From: Phenylobacterium deserti
GTDB taxonomy: Bacteria > Pseudomonadota > Alphaproteobacteria > Caulobacterales > Caulobacteraceae
Assembly (NCBI GenBank): GCA_943332615.1
Contig: CALQQB010000025.1
Coordinates: 1 to 51,439 of the forward strand
Direction of reading: 5' to 3'
DNA length: 51,439 nucleotides
The notes under the pieces were generated by a model. The model had not been told where the DNA came from. It made no database searches and worked only from the letters and a program-made list of their open reading frames with translations. A program made the translations under genes and the position numbers. Positions 36,914-46,561 of the stretch are shown here, piece by piece. Every line of letters starts with the position of its first letter. Position 1 is the stretch's first letter.

Positions 36914-37104
36914 GATTCATCGCGGTCGCGAGTCGCGGTTGCCTCAACCACGCTTGAGTCGGATTCCGAAATCAGATTAACGATTCTAGGAGAGCCGCCA
37001 TCACCATTAACCGGTCCTAAAGGACGTTGGGTCAGGTTAACCGCGAGCCATACGGCGAGTTCGAAAGAGCTCCCGGGGGAATGCGGGGACGCGGCAGGAG
37101 AGTC
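36914..37104 (+). promoter_or_regulatory. ctrA control region: six GANTC sites and three TTAAC half-sites at 30-bp intervals
   Basis: GANTC, the CcrM methylation site, occurs at 36914, 36930, 36956, 36962, 36982 and 37100. TTAAC starts at 36977, 37007 and 37037, exactly 30 bases apart. The middle one forms TTAA-N7-TAAA (37007-37021), near the CtrA consensus. In Caulobacter, ctrA is controlled by CcrM hemimethylation and by CtrA feedback; the same logic appears here in a different arrangement. Confidence 0.7.
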
Positions 37105-37106
37105 TG

Positions 37107-37808
37107 ATGCGGGTTTTGTTGATCGAGGACGATAGCGCGACTGCGCAGAGCATCGAGTTGATGCTCAAGTCCGAAGGTTTCAACGTCTATACGACCGACC
37201 TCGGTGAGGAAGGCGTCGATCTGGGTAAGATCTACGACTACGATCTGATCCTGCTGGACCTCAACCTGCCCGATATGAACGGCATGGATGTCCTGCGGAC
37301 CCTTCGCGTTGGCAAGATCAACACCCCGATCATGATTTTGTCGGGCACGGCCGAGATCGAGACGAAGGTGAAGACCTTCTCCGGCGGCGCCGACGACTAC
37401 ATGACCAAGCCGTTCCACAAGGACGAACTCGTCGCCCGGATTCACGCGGTGGTGCGCCGCTCCAAGGGCCACGCGCAGTCGGTCATCAAGACCGGCGACA
37501 TCGTGGTCAACCTGGACGCCAAGACCGTGGAAGTGGGCGGCATGCGGGTCCACCTGACCGGCAAGGAATACCAGATGCTGGAGCTGCTCTCACTCCGCAA
37601 GGGCACGACGCTGACCAAGGAAATGTTCCTGAACCACCTCTACGGCGGCATGGACGAGCCCGAGTTGAAGATCATCGACGTGTTCATTTGTAAGCTTCGG
37701 AAGAAGCTCGCGGCGGCGGCTGACGGCAAGCACCACATCGAAACCGTGTGGGGCCGCGGCTATGTGCTGCGCGACCCGCAGGAGATGACCGCGACCATCG
37801 CGGCCTGA
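37107..37808 (+). CDS. ctrA: Cell-cycle master response regulator CtrA
   Basis: A 233-residue OmpR-type response regulator. The receiver domain (1-118) has acidic residues Glu7-Asp8-Asp9, phosphoacceptor Asp51 in [14 protein letters not shown] and the conserved Lys in MTKPF. The winged-helix domain has [20 protein letters not shown] in parts, and [10 protein letters not shown] and VWGRGYVL. The C terminus ends in ...TIAA, the kind of Ala-Ala end by which ClpXP removes CtrA in Caulobacter. CtrA controls replication origin silencing, division and flagellar genes. ATG 37107 has AGGAG at 37096-37100. Next to the fliI cluster and 10 kb from fliF, both probable targets. Confidence 0.97.
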   Translation: MRVLLIEDDSATAQSIELMLKSEGFNVYTTDLGEEGVDLGKIYDYDLILLDLNLPDMNGMDVLRTLRVGKINTPIMILSGTAEIETKVKTFSGGADDYMTKPFHKDELVARIHAVVRRSKGHAQSVIKTGDIVVNLDAKTVEVGGMRVHLTGKEYQMLELLSLRKGTTLTKEMFLNHLYGGMDEPELKIIDVFICKLRKKLAAAADGKHHIETVWGRGYVLRDPQEMTATIAA

Positions 37809-37832
37809 TCTTCCAGCCGATACGGCGTTCAG

Positions 37833-37862
37833 AACGCCCGCCCTCACCGGCGGGCGTTTTCG
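37833..37862 (+). terminator. Rho-independent terminator of ctrA
   Basis: AACGCCCGCC (37833-37842) pairs perfectly with GGCGGGCGTT (37849-37858) around a six-base loop, followed by T-rich sequence (TTTTCG). It lies 25 bases past the ctrA stop. Confidence 0.9.
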
Positions 37863-37916
37863 TTTGCGCCGACGCGGGCTAGCTTCCCGGCAAATCGATC
37901 TGGAGAGGACGTGGAA

Positions 37917-40304
37917 ATGGGCCGGCTCTTGGCGCTCCTGCTGGCCCTGGTCGCGGGATCTTGGATCGCGTTCCTCGATGAACAGCTGCCGGAATCCCAG
38001 CCGGTCGGCGCGCCTGCAACCGAGTTCGCGGGCGAGCGCGCCTTCGCCGACGTCAGCTTCATGGCCGCCGTGCCCCACCCCGTCGGCTCGCCCGACAACG
38101 CCAAGGTTCGCGACGCCATCGTCGGGCGCATGCTGCGCCTGGGCCTCGCCCCCCAGGTGCGCGCCGGCGTCGGCGTGCAGCAGTCGCGTCGCGCCTCGGA
38201 CGTGATCCTTGCCGGGCCGGTGGAGAACATCGTCGGCGTCCTGCCCGGCCGGGATCGCAATGCGCCCGCCCTGGCGCTGATGGCTCACTACGACAGCGTG
38301 CCCGGCTCTCCGGGGGCGGCGGATGACATGATGGGCGTGGCCGCCGCGCTGGAAACCGTCCGCGCCATCCAGGCCCGCGGCGTGCCCGCCCGCGACGTCA
38401 TGGTGGTGATCACCGATGGCGAAGAAGCCGGACTGCTGGGCGCTAACCACTTCTTCCGCCGCGATCCACTGGCCACCCGCGTGGGCCTGGTGATCAACAT
38501 GGAGGCCCGCGGCGGCGGCGGGCGGGTCCAGATGTTCCAGACCAGCCCGCAGAACGGCGAGCTCATCAAGCTGTTCCAGCGCACCGCCCAGCGCCCGGCG
38601 TCCTCGTCGCTGGCGGTGCTGATCTATGAGAAGATGCCCAATGACACCGACCTGACCGAGACCCTGCGGGCCGGGATCACCGGGCTGAACTACGCCATCA
38701 TCGGCAAGCAGTTCGACTATCACAGCGCCACCTCCACGCCCGCCAACCTGGACCGCGGCTCGCTGCAGGACATGGGAACGCAGGTGCTGGCGGCGGCCAG
38801 CGAGATCGCGTTTTCAACCCAGTTGCCGACCCGCTCCCCCTCGGCGGTCTATTCGAACCTGTTCGGGAACATCGTGGTGGCCTACCCGGCCTGGGCCGGC
38901 TGGTTCCTGCTCGCCCTTATCGCCAGCCTGATCGCCTTCTCTATCCGCTGGGCCCGGCATGCCGGCGAGTTCGTGCCGCAAGACCTGTTGCGCGGCATGG
39001 GCGCGCTGCTGTTCATCGGCCTGGGCGCGGTGGCCGTGCTGCAGTTCGCCCGCCGGCTGACCGGGGCCGAATTCGGCTATCTGGAACAGCGGTTCCTGCT
39101 GGCCCAGGTCACCCGTTGGGAGTGGGCCGTCATGCTCACCTCCGTGGGCGTGATGATCCTGGCCGCCGCCGAGCTGTCGCGGACGCGGCGCTGGATCGCG
39201 CTCCTCCCCGTGGTCGCCGGCGTCACCTGCACCCTCATATCCGGCGAGATCGACCTCATCGGGGCCGTGGCCGGCGCGGTCGCCAGCGCCATCGGCTATT
39301 TCACCTACGGCAAGCCGGCGAACCGCAAGGGCACCTGGGGCGGGGCGCTGGTCCTGGGCTGGCTCCTCGCCCTGGCCCTGCAGATCGCGGCGCCACAGGC
39401 GGCCTATGTCCTGGCCTGGCCGCTGCTGGTCGGCGCCCTGGGCGCGGCGCTGACGGCGCTGTCGGCCAAGCGGGGCAGCCTGACGCTGATCATGCTGGCG
39501 GTGCTGGCGGCGGTCAGCCTGGGCTGGCAGGGCGGCCTGTCGCACTTCGCGTTCGAAGGCATGGACCTGATGCCCCTGTTCGGCATCCCGATGATCACCG
39601 CGGCCTTCGTGCTGTGGCCGCTGGCCCAGCCCGATCCCGGCCGGTCGCCGCAGCGCTACATCGGCATCCTGGTGTTGTTGGCGGGCCTGGGCCTGACCGC
39701 CATGGTGCGATCCGACGCGCCCTGGACGCCGCGCCATCCGCGCGTGACCTATGTGGGCTACCAGCTCGACCAGGACACCGGCCGCGCCCTACGCTTCGCC
39801 CCGACCGACGACCGCAGCCTGTGGACGGACAAGGTGCTGGGGGCGGACGGTGGCGCGAAACTGTCCCGGTCGCACTGGTCGTGGCGGCGCCCGATGAACG
39901 TGGCCGCCGCCCGTCCCCTACCCTCCCTGCCGCCGCAGATCGGCCTGGCGCGCCAGTCGGATGGAACGCTGACCTTCCGCGCCGCGCCGCCCGCCGGGGC
40001 CCGGACCCTGGCCCTTCAGCTGCGCAGCAGCGTCGCCAGCCGCATAACGACCGTGGCGGGCGTTCCCGCCGAGATGGCGCTGCCGGCGGGCAGGTGGGTC
40101 CGGATCTATTGGCAGGCGCCGGGCAACGGTCTCGCCCTGTCGATCAAGGCCACGGCCTCGGGCCGGCTGGACGTGCGCTATGTGGCCGGGACCGACCACT
40201 GGCCGGCGGGCGCCGTACCGCTGCCGCAACGCCCGGCCGACCTGATGCCGTGGGACGATTCAGACTCCACCTTTGTCACCGGAACTCGCGCCTACACTTG
40301 GTGA
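37917..40304 (+). CDS. M28-family zinc peptidase with C-terminal multi-helix membrane domain
   Basis: About 795 residues. A signal-anchor helix (residues 1-18), then an M28 aminopeptidase domain (about 30-320) with zinc and catalytic residues in MAHYDSV, GAADDMMG, TDGEEAGLLG, INMEARG and FDYHSATST. Next come some eight transmembrane helices (about 325-605) and a C-terminal beta-rich domain (about 620-795). The architecture resembles the ERMP1/Fxna type rather than simple secreted aminopeptidases. ATG 37917 is chosen over GTG 37911 because GAGAGG (37903-37908) sits only two bases from the GTG. It follows the ctrA terminator and needs its own promoter. Confidence 0.85.
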   Translation: MGRLLALLLALVAGSWIAFLDEQLPESQPVGAPATEFAGERAFADVSFMAAVPHPVGSPDNAKVRDAIVGRMLRLGLAPQVRAGVGVQQSRRASDVILAGPVENIVGVLPGRDRNAPALALMAHYDSVPGSPGAADDMMGVAAALETVRAIQARGVPARDVMVVITDGEEAGLLGANHFFRRDPLATRVGLVINMEARGGGGRVQMFQTSPQNGELIKLFQRTAQRPASSSLAVLIYEKMPNDTDLTETLRAGITGLNYAIIGKQFDYHSATSTPANLDRGSLQDMGTQVLAAASEIAFSTQLPTRSPSAVYSNLFGNIVVAYPAWAGWFLLALIASLIAFSIRWARHAGEFVPQDLLRGMGALLFIGLGAVAVLQFARRLTGAEFGYLEQRFLLAQVTRWEWAVMLTSVGVMILAAAELSRTRRWIALLPVVAGVTCTLISGEIDLIGAVAGAVASAIGYFTYGKPANRKGTWGGALVLGWLLALALQIAAPQAAYVLAWPLLVGALGAALTALSAKRGSLTLIMLAVLAAVSLGWQGGLSHFAFEGMDLMPLFGIPMITAAFVLWPLAQPDPGRSPQRYIGILVLLAGLGLTAMVRSDAPWTPRHPRVTYVGYQLDQDTGRALRFAPTDDRSLWTDKVLGADGGAKLSRSHWSWRRPMNVAAARPLPSLPPQIGLARQSDGTLTFRAAPPAGARTLALQLRSSVASRITTVAGVPAEMALPAGRWVRIYWQAPGNGLALSIKATASGRLDVRYVAGTDHWPAGAVPLPQRPADLMPWDDSDSTFVTGTRAYTW

Positions 40305-40332
40305 TCGGGCCGCGAACCGCTATCGGGGCACC

Positions 40333-40683
40333 ATGTCCGAGGTCACGATCTACCACAATCCCAACTGCGGCACGTCGCGCTCGACCCTGGCCCTGCTGCG
40401 GGAAAAGGGCCTCGAGCCGACGGTCATCGAGTATGTGAAGTCCGGCTGGACCCAGGCCCAGCTGCAGGACCTGCTGGCGCGCATGGACGTGCGGGCCCGC
40501 GACATCCTGCGCGTGAACGGCACCAACGCCGACGCCCTGGGCCTGACCGACCCCGGCGCCTCCGACGAGGCCCTGATCGCGGCGATGATGGTCGAGCCGA
40601 TCCTAGTCAACCGGCCGATCGTGGTCACAGCCAAGGGCGCGGCGCTCTGCCGCCCGGCTGAGTTGGTCCTCGGACTGATCTGA
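40333..40683 (+). CDS. arsC: ArsC-family arsenate reductase (glutaredoxin-coupled type)
   Basis: A 116-residue thioredoxin-fold enzyme with the catalytic Cys12 in YHNPNCGTSRSTL, and the ILVNRPIVV segment containing an anion-binding Arg. Length is shorter than E. coli ArsC (141) but normal for many chromosomal members. It could reduce arsenate or be an Spx/YffB-like relative; no other ars gene is near. ATG 40333 is preferred; longer upstream frame overlaps the preceding gene. Confidence 0.83.
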   Translation: MSEVTIYHNPNCGTSRSTLALLREKGLEPTVIEYVKSGWTQAQLQDLLARMDVRARDILRVNGTNADALGLTDPGASDEALIAAMMVEPILVNRPIVVTAKGAALCRPAELVLGLI

Positions 40684-40735
40684 GGACCTAGCGTCGGCGG
40701 GTGGCGCCGCGCAGCGCTTCTGATATCTGCCAGGG

Positions 40736-41557
40736 ATGCTAGACCGCACCATAGCCTACGGGCTGGAATTCCTGTTCCCCGCCGGCGATGAAGCGGTGGG
40801 CGCCTGCTTGCGTCGGCACGGAGAGTTCGCGCGCGTCGAGCTTGACTACCTGTTGGAAGCCGCAACCGGCGCCGGCGCCTATATCGACGTCGGCGCCAAC
40901 ATTGGCGCCATCGCCCTGCCGTTCGCTCAACGCCGCCCGAATTGGCGCGTGATGGCCATTGAGGCTCACCGCGGTCTCAGTGGGGTGCTGGCAGCCAACG
41001 TGCTGATCAACCGGCTCCACAATGTCGAGGTTTATCATGCGGCCGCCGGTGCGGAGCGCGGCCTGGTGGAGTTTCCGGCTCTCGCCCTATCGACCAAAGT
41101 GAATTTCGGTGCCTTGGGTTTCAAATCCGTCACGGGCGCGACCGAGACGGTGCGCATGCTCACCTTGGACGAGATCGCGCCCGCCGACACACGCCTCGTC
41201 AAGATCGACGTGGAGGGTTTCGAACCTGAAGTTCTAAAGGGAGCGAGCGCACTACTGGCAAGTCACAAGGCCATCTGGATCGTCGAGGCGACAATTCAAA
41301 ATCCCGAGGCGACGGCCAGTGTCATCCGCCGCTTCCAGGCTCTCGGATACGGGCTCTACTGGTTCTACGCTCCATTCGCGACCCCGCGATCGGAGAAGGA
41401 TCCACCGCTGACGGCGGGGTTGGGCGACTCCAACATCATCGCCCTGCCGCCTGGCGTCGTGGCCCTGTGGCCCATGACCGCCGTAAGCGAAGCGGACCTG
41501 CAAAGGCCGGCCGGGCTGAAGTCGTATCCGTACCTCTCACGCTACGGATACGATTGA
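40736..41557 (+). CDS. FkbM-family methyltransferase
   Basis: A 273-residue SAM-dependent methyltransferase. Motif I is YIDVGANIGAIALPFA (about residues 49-64), motif II VMAIEAHRG, and the FkbM-type LVKIDVEGFEPEVLKGA lies at about 156-172. Family members O-methylate sugars or polyketides; the acceptor is unknown. The gene uses somewhat more AT-ended codons than its neighbours. It is alone on the plus strand between arsC and the esterase. Confidence 0.85.
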   Translation: MLDRTIAYGLEFLFPAGDEAVGACLRRHGEFARVELDYLLEAATGAGAYIDVGANIGAIALPFAQRRPNWRVMAIEAHRGLSGVLAANVLINRLHNVEVYHAAAGAERGLVEFPALALSTKVNFGALGFKSVTGATETVRMLTLDEIAPADTRLVKIDVEGFEPEVLKGASALLASHKAIWIVEATIQNPEATASVIRRFQALGYGLYWFYAPFATPRSEKDPPLTAGLGDSNIIALPPGVVALWPMTAVSEADLQRPAGLKSYPYLSRYGYD

Positions 41558-41661
41558 GCTCGTCAAACTGACCGGGCCCCTGCGCCGTCGGACCGGCGGA
41601 GCGCAGATGATGCCCCAGGTGACTGTCCATGGCCCCAACCTCCGCTTGCGCCACCCGCCGC

Positions 41662-41680
41662 GGGGGCGTTTGATGCCCCC
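41662..41680 (+). repeat. Small hairpin upstream of the carboxylesterase
   Basis: GGGGGC (41662-41667) pairs with GCCCCC (41675-41680) around GTTTGAT. It lies 31 bases before the ATG at 41711, in the likely leader. No T-run follows. Confidence 0.4.
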
Positions 41681-41710
41681 AATGCCCGCAGAGGCTTTGG
41701 AGGAAACGGT

Positions 41711-43219
41711 ATGGCGGACGATCTGGCGCTGGCGCCCCTGGTGCGCTCGGAGGCCGTCGGGACCTCGAACGGTCCGGTGCGCGGCTATTGCGAAGCGGAC
41801 CTGAAGGTCTTCAAGGGCCTGCGCTATGGCGCGGCGCCCACGGGCCTCGCCCGCTTCAAGCCGCCGCAGCCGCCACGGGCCTGGACGGACGCGGCCGATG
41901 CGACCGGCTATGGCGCGCCCTCGATCCAGTCGGGCCTTGCGGCGGGCGAACGGCGCTCGTCGGCGGCCGACCCTCCGGCCCCGGATGAGCCCGCCTCGTC
42001 CGAGGACTGCCTGTTCCTGAACGTCTGGACGCCGGGCCTCGACCAGGCGCGCCGCCCGGTGATGGTATGGCTGCATGGCGGTGGCTTCGCCAATGGCTCC
42101 GGCGGCGCCGCGATGTATGACGGCGGCGCCCTGGCCCGGAAGGGCGACGTGGTCACCGTGACCGTCAATCACCGCCTGAACGTGTTCGGCTACCTGCACC
42201 TGGGTGAGGTGTTCGGGGCCGACTACGCCCAGTCGGGCGCAGCCGGGATGCTGGACATCGTCCAGGCCCTGGAATGGGTACGCGACAACATCAACGCGTT
42301 CGGGGGCGACCCCGCCGACGTCACCATCTTCGGCGAGAGCGGCGGCGGCTGGAAGGTGAGCCTGCTGCTGGGCATGCCGGGCGCGCGCGGCCTGTTCCAC
42401 AAGGCCATCATCCAGAGCGGCCCCGGCCTCACCGCCAAGCCGATCGCCGAGGCCGACGGGACCGCCCGGGCGTTGCTGGGCAAGCTCGGCGTCACGACCC
42501 CGGCCGAACTGGCGGCCGTGCCCACCGACGTGCTGTCCCGCGAGAGCGCCGCCATGGGCGGCGAGCCGATGCGGCTCTACACCCCGGTCCTGGACGGGAC
42601 CGCGATCCCGCGCGATCCGTTCGAGCCTGACGCCTCGCCGCTAAACGCCGATGTCCCGGTGCTGATCGGCACCAACAAGGACGAGAGCACCCTGTTCCTG
42701 CTGGCTCACCCGCGGTTCGGTGAGTTCACGGACCAGGACGTGGAGAAGCTGGCGCGCACGGCGGCGGGCGACCGGGTCGACGCGTTGCTGGCGGCGCTGC
42801 GCCGGGCCTATCCCGACTATTCGCCGACCCACATCGGCGCCGCGGCCCAGACCGTGGGCGGGATGTGGATCAACTCCGTCCGCCTGGCCGAGCGCAAGGC
42901 CGCTCAAGGGGCGGCCCCGGCCTTCATGTACATGCTGACCTGGGAAACGCCGGTGTCACGCGGCCGACTGAAGAGCCCGCACGCGGTGGAAATTCCGCTG
43001 GTGTTCGACAATGTCGAGAAGGCCCGCAACTTCGTGGGCCGGGGCGATGATCCGCAGGCCGTCGCCGACCAGATGTCCGACGCCTGGCTGGCCTTCGCGC
43101 GCACCGGAGATCCGGGTTGGGCCGCCTACGACACCACGCGCCGGGCCACCATGCTGTTCAACGTCGAGAGCCGCGTCGAAGATGACCCGCTCCCGGAGGT
43201 GCGGGCCATCCTGACTTAG
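41711..43219 (+). CDS. Type B carboxylesterase
   Basis: A 502-residue alpha/beta hydrolase of the cholinesterase-like family. FKGLRYGAAP near the N terminus, SEDCLFLNVWTP, the oxyanion loop VMVWLHGGGF, nucleophile Ser210 in FGESGGGWK (variant of GESAGG), the acid Glu in IGTNKDES, and the His in SPHAVEIPLVF. There is no signal peptide, so it is cytoplasmic. Hydrolyses carboxylic esters; natural substrate unknown. GGAGGAAACGGT precedes the ATG. It converges with the alcohol dehydrogenase gene, three bases apart. Confidence 0.92.
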   Translation: MADDLALAPLVRSEAVGTSNGPVRGYCEADLKVFKGLRYGAAPTGLARFKPPQPPRAWTDAADATGYGAPSIQSGLAAGERRSSAADPPAPDEPASSEDCLFLNVWTPGLDQARRPVMVWLHGGGFANGSGGAAMYDGGALARKGDVVTVTVNHRLNVFGYLHLGEVFGADYAQSGAAGMLDIVQALEWVRDNINAFGGDPADVTIFGESGGGWKVSLLLGMPGARGLFHKAIIQSGPGLTAKPIAEADGTARALLGKLGVTTPAELAAVPTDVLSRESAAMGGEPMRLYTPVLDGTAIPRDPFEPDASPLNADVPVLIGTNKDESTLFLLAHPRFGEFTDQDVEKLARTAAGDRVDALLAALRRAYPDYSPTHIGAAAQTVGGMWINSVRLAERKAAQGAAPAFMYMLTWETPVSRGRLKSPHAVEIPLVFDNVEKARNFVGRGDDPQAVADQMSDAWLAFARTGDPGWAAYDTTRRATMLFNVESRVEDDPLPEVRAILT

Positions 43220-43222
43220 GGC

Positions 43223-44305
43223 TTAAGCGTCGAACACGATCACCGAGCGGGCGACGGCGCCGGTCTTCATTTCCTCGAAGGCCTCGTTGACCTGGTCGAG
43301 GCGAATACGCCGCGAGATCATGTCGTCCAGGTGCAGCTTGCCAGCCATGTAGGCATCCACCAGCCGCGGCATGTCGACCGGGAACCTGTTGGATCCCATC
43401 AGCGAACCCTGAATGCGCTTCTCGCCCAGGAACGCCGCGCCCATCAGGTTGATGGTCTGGCCGACGGGGATCATGCCGATGATGTTGGCGGTGCCGCCGC
43501 GGCGGAGCATGTTGAAGGACTGCTCCGCGGTCTTGGCCAGGCCGATGGCTTCGAAGGAGTGCTGCACGCCGCCGCTGGTCATCTCGATCACTTGCTTGAC
43601 CACGTCGTCACCGCCGACGAGGAAGTCGGTGGCGCCCATGGCCTTGGCCAGGTTCTCCTTGCCCGGCGCCATGTCGATGGCGATGATCCGGCCCGCGCCG
43701 GCCATGGCCGCGCCGTTGACGGCCGCGAGACCGACGCCGCCGCAGCCGATCACCGCGACGGTGTCGCCCGGCCGGACGTTGGAGGTGTGGAACACCGCGC
43801 CCACGCCGGTCATCACCCCGCACCCGATCAGGGCGGCACGGTCCAGCGGCATGTCCTTGCGGATCGCCACGCAGGCGTGCTCGTGGATCAGCATCTGCTC
43901 AGCGAAGGACGACAGGTTCAGGTACTGCAGGATCGGGCCCTTGGGGCTGGTGATCCGGGGCTCCTCGTCCTTCTCGCGCTTGGTGTCGGGCGAGACGCAG
44001 AGGCTCATGTGGCCAGTCAGGCAATATTCGCAGTGGCCGCAGAAGGCCGAGAGGCAGGTGATGACGTGGTCGCCCACTTTCACCGTGCGGACCTCAGACC
44101 CGATCGCCTCGACGACGCCGGCGCTCTCATGCCCCAGGACGGCGGGCAGCGGGTGCGGGTACTTGCCCTCGATGAAGTGGAGGTCGGAGTGGCAGACGCC
44201 GGCGGCGGCGGTGCGGATCAGCACCTCGTGCGGCCCCGGCTTGCCGATCTTCACGTCCTCGATCTGAAGCGGCTGGCCCACTTCACGCAGCACGGCGGCT
44301 TTCAT
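43223..44305 (-). CDS. Zinc-dependent alcohol dehydrogenase (MDR superfamily)
   Basis: A 360-residue enzyme. Catalytic zinc ligands are in AGVCHSDLH (Cys about 38) and LGHESAG; the structural zinc Cys cluster is CGHCEYCLTGHMSLC; the NAD fold has VIGCGGVGLAAV. The sequence resembles class III/aryl-alcohol type and mycothiol- or F420-free bacterial ADHs such as the NDMA-type; substrate is not clear. Reverse-strand GAGGGAAAA precedes the ATG at 44305. Divergent from the chromate transporter gene over 124 bases. Confidence 0.92.
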   Translation of the reverse strand: MKAAVLREVGQPLQIEDVKIGKPGPHEVLIRTAAAGVCHSDLHFIEGKYPHPLPAVLGHESAGVVEAIGSEVRTVKVGDHVITCLSAFCGHCEYCLTGHMSLCVSPDTKREKDEEPRITSPKGPILQYLNLSSFAEQMLIHEHACVAIRKDMPLDRAALIGCGVMTGVGAVFHTSNVRPGDTVAVIGCGGVGLAAVNGAAMAGAGRIIAIDMAPGKENLAKAMGATDFLVGGDDVVKQVIEMTSGGVQHSFEAIGLAKTAEQSFNMLRRGGTANIIGMIPVGQTINLMGAAFLGEKRIQGSLMGSNRFPVDMPRLVDAYMAGKLHLDDMISRRIRLDQVNEAFEEMKTGAVARSVIVFDA

Positions 44306-44429
44306 GGCGTTTTCCCTCGGGTTGAACAGTTGTTTGGCTAGAGCCTTATCGCCGTTCAGATGACAGCCTCAAGTCCTTATCCGCGAAACCGGTCGACACG
44401 CGCCAAGGCGGGTTCCATCAAGGGCTGAC

Positions 44430-45641
44430 ATGGACGCCGCCGCCCAGCCCGCCAGGGCGATCACCGCCTTCGATGTCTTCCTGGCCTTCCTCAGGCAGGG
44501 CTTCACCGCGTTTGGCGGGCCGGCGGCCCATCTGGGCTACTTCCGGCGCGAGTTCGTGGAACGGCGGGGCTGGCTCAGCGACGCCGCCTACGCTGACCTG
44601 GTGGCGCTGTGCCATTTCCTGCCCGGACCATCCTCCAGCCAGATGGGCATGGCGATCGGACTGCGGCAGGCCGGCCTGGCCGGGGCGCTGGCGGCGTTGG
44701 TGGGCTTCACCACGCCGGCGGCCGCGGCGATGATCGCCTTCGCGCTGCTGAAACCCAGGATCTCCGGGACCTTCGGCGACGGGTGGCTGCACGGCCTGCA
44801 TGCGGCGGCCGCGGCGGTGGTGCTGCAGGTGGTGGTGCAGATGGCCCGAACCCTGGCGATCGGGCCGATCCGCGCCGGGATGACGATCGGCGCCGGTGTC
44901 GGCCTGTTCCTGATCCCGGGTCCGGCGGCGCAGGCGGCGACCCTGGCGGCGGGCGGGCTGTTCGGCCTGGCGCTGCTGCGCGACACGCCGGCGACGACGA
45001 CGCAGAGCGACGCGGCCGAAACCGTCGATACCGGCAGCGCCCTGATCGCCCTGGGCCTGTTCGTGGGTTTGCTGGTGGGACTGCCGCTGCTGGCGAACCT
45101 GCTGCAGAATCCGGGCCTGGGCATGGCCAGCGTCTTCTACCGCACGGGGGCCCTGGTGTTCGGTGGTGATCATGTGGTGCTGCCATTGCTGGAGCGCGAG
45201 GTCGTCGATCGGCGCTGGCTGGACCCGCAGACCTTCCTGGCCGGATACGGCGCGGTCCAGGCGTTGCCCGGCCCGCTCTTCAACTTCGCCGGCTATGTGG
45301 GCGCGGCGCAGCGGTACGGTCCGGGCGGCATCGCCGGGGCCCTGATCGCACTGTTCTCGATCTACCTGCCCAGCCTGCTGCTGGTCACCGGCGTGCTGCC
45401 GTTCTGGGACCGGCTGAAGCGCGAGGGCTGGGCGCGGGGCGTCGTGGCCGGGATCGGCGCGACCGTGGTGGGCGTGCTGGCCGCGACCTTGTGGAACCCG
45501 GTGCTGATGATCGCGGTGCGACAGCCCGCCGACTGGGCGCTGGTGATCGCAGCCTTCGTGTTCCTGCAGGTGGCGAAGCTGCCGGCCTGGGTGATCGTGC
45601 CGGGCTTCGCGCTGGCGACCGGGGTGTTTCTGCGGAACTAG
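44430..45641 (+). CDS. chrA: Chromate transporter ChrA, two-domain type
   Basis: A 403-residue membrane protein made of two homologous CHR halves. The first has FGGPAAHLGYFRREFVERRGWL and LCHFLPGPSSSQMGMAIG (in parts); the second FGGDHVVLPLLEREVVDRRWL and GAVQALPGPLFNFAGYVG. These are the signatures of the CHR family, which exports chromate or takes up related anions. About 10-12 transmembrane helices. No chrB regulator is present. Possibly in a divergent unit with the alcohol dehydrogenase. Confidence 0.93.
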   Translation: MDAAAQPARAITAFDVFLAFLRQGFTAFGGPAAHLGYFRREFVERRGWLSDAAYADLVALCHFLPGPSSSQMGMAIGLRQAGLAGALAALVGFTTPAAAAMIAFALLKPRISGTFGDGWLHGLHAAAAAVVLQVVVQMARTLAIGPIRAGMTIGAGVGLFLIPGPAAQAATLAAGGLFGLALLRDTPATTTQSDAAETVDTGSALIALGLFVGLLVGLPLLANLLQNPGLGMASVFYRTGALVFGGDHVVLPLLEREVVDRRWLDPQTFLAGYGAVQALPGPLFNFAGYVGAAQRYGPGGIAGALIALFSIYLPSLLLVTGVLPFWDRLKREGWARGVVAGIGATVVGVLAATLWNPVLMIAVRQPADWALVIAAFVFLQVAKLPAWVIVPGFALATGVFLRN

Positions 45642-45643
45642 GC

Positions 45644-46561
45644 TCAGGCCGTCACCGCCTTCGGCAGCCTGGGCGCCCAGAGGGCGGCCATCTTGGGCCA
45701 GCGGAAGGTCCAGCGGGACGGCCGCTGCGGGATGCAGCTTTCGATGGCGGCCAGCAGGATCTCGGCCGGGCCGTCGTTGAAGAAGTGATTGGCGCCTGCG
45801 GTGCGGACGACGCGGATGGGGCTGCGGGTGATGGTCTCGGCGGCCAGGCGCTCGGCGGTCTCCAGCGGCGCGAAATCATCCTTGTCGCCGTGGATCATAT
45901 GTATCGGCACCCTCAGTCGGGCCAGCGCGTGCCGGGCGTGAAGCAGTTGCGGCTTCTGGCCGGTGACCTCGATGACCGCGTGGCGCAGATCGCGGGGGAT
46001 CATCCTCAGGGCTCTGGAGCCCAGGTCCAGCAGCCAGCGGGCGGTCGGACCCGCTTCGCCGAAGAAGCCGGACAGCAGCACCAGGCCGGCCACCTTGCCC
46101 GGGTTCTGCTCGGCCATGATCGAGGCGATGGCGGCGCCGTAGCTCTGACCCACCAGCAGCACCTTCTGGCCGCGCGCCGCCCGCAGCACCGGGGCCAGCG
46201 CCTCGGCCTGGACGCGGATGTCGGTCACGGGATGCAGGGGCTCGGAGCCGGCATAGCCCGGCCGATCGACCACGATCATCTCGCGGTCCTGCGGCAGTTC
46301 GGCCAGGGTCTCGGCCCAGTATTCGGCCCAGGACGGGGCGCCGGTGATGACCACGATCTTCCAGGGCGGCGGCGCGGCGCGGGGCGTATCCAGAGCCGAT
46401 ATCCGCCAGCCATGGCCGCCGCCGGCGATGAAGCTGGTCCGTCGCACGACGGTGTCAGGATAGTCGGCCAAGGTGGGGGCATGCTCGGTGCGGCCCTTGG
46501 CGGCCGCCTGGACGGCGGCCCACCCCATGGCGAGCACTCCCTTTGGCCGCTTGCGCTGCAC
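45644..46561 (-). CDS. Alpha/beta-hydrolase
   Basis: About 305 residues. Nucleophile motif VLLVGQSYGAAIAS (Ser about 148), IVVDRPGYAGS, an HGDKD acid motif and the terminal ANHFFND histidine. Such single-domain hydrolases act on esters, lactones or haloalkanes; no more can be said. The start is uncertain: GTG 46561 has AGGAG seven bases upstream, ATG 46528 has GGGAG eight bases upstream, and GTG 46582 is the longest. The gene is downstream of the acyl-CoA synthetase on the same strand and ends two bases from chrA. Confidence 0.82.
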   Translation of the reverse strand: MQRKRPKGVLAMGWAAVQAAAKGRTEHAPTLADYPDTVVRRTSFIAGGGHGWRISALDTPRAAPPPWKIVVITGAPSWAEYWAETLAELPQDREMIVVDRPGYAGSEPLHPVTDIRVQAEALAPVLRAARGQKVLLVGQSYGAAIASIMAEQNPGKVAGLVLLSGFFGEAGPTARWLLDLGSRALRMIPRDLRHAVIEVTGQKPQLLHARHALARLRVPIHMIHGDKDDFAPLETAERLAAETITRSPIRVVRTAGANHFFNDGPAEILLAAIESCIPQRPSRWTFRWPKMAALWAPRLPKAVTA

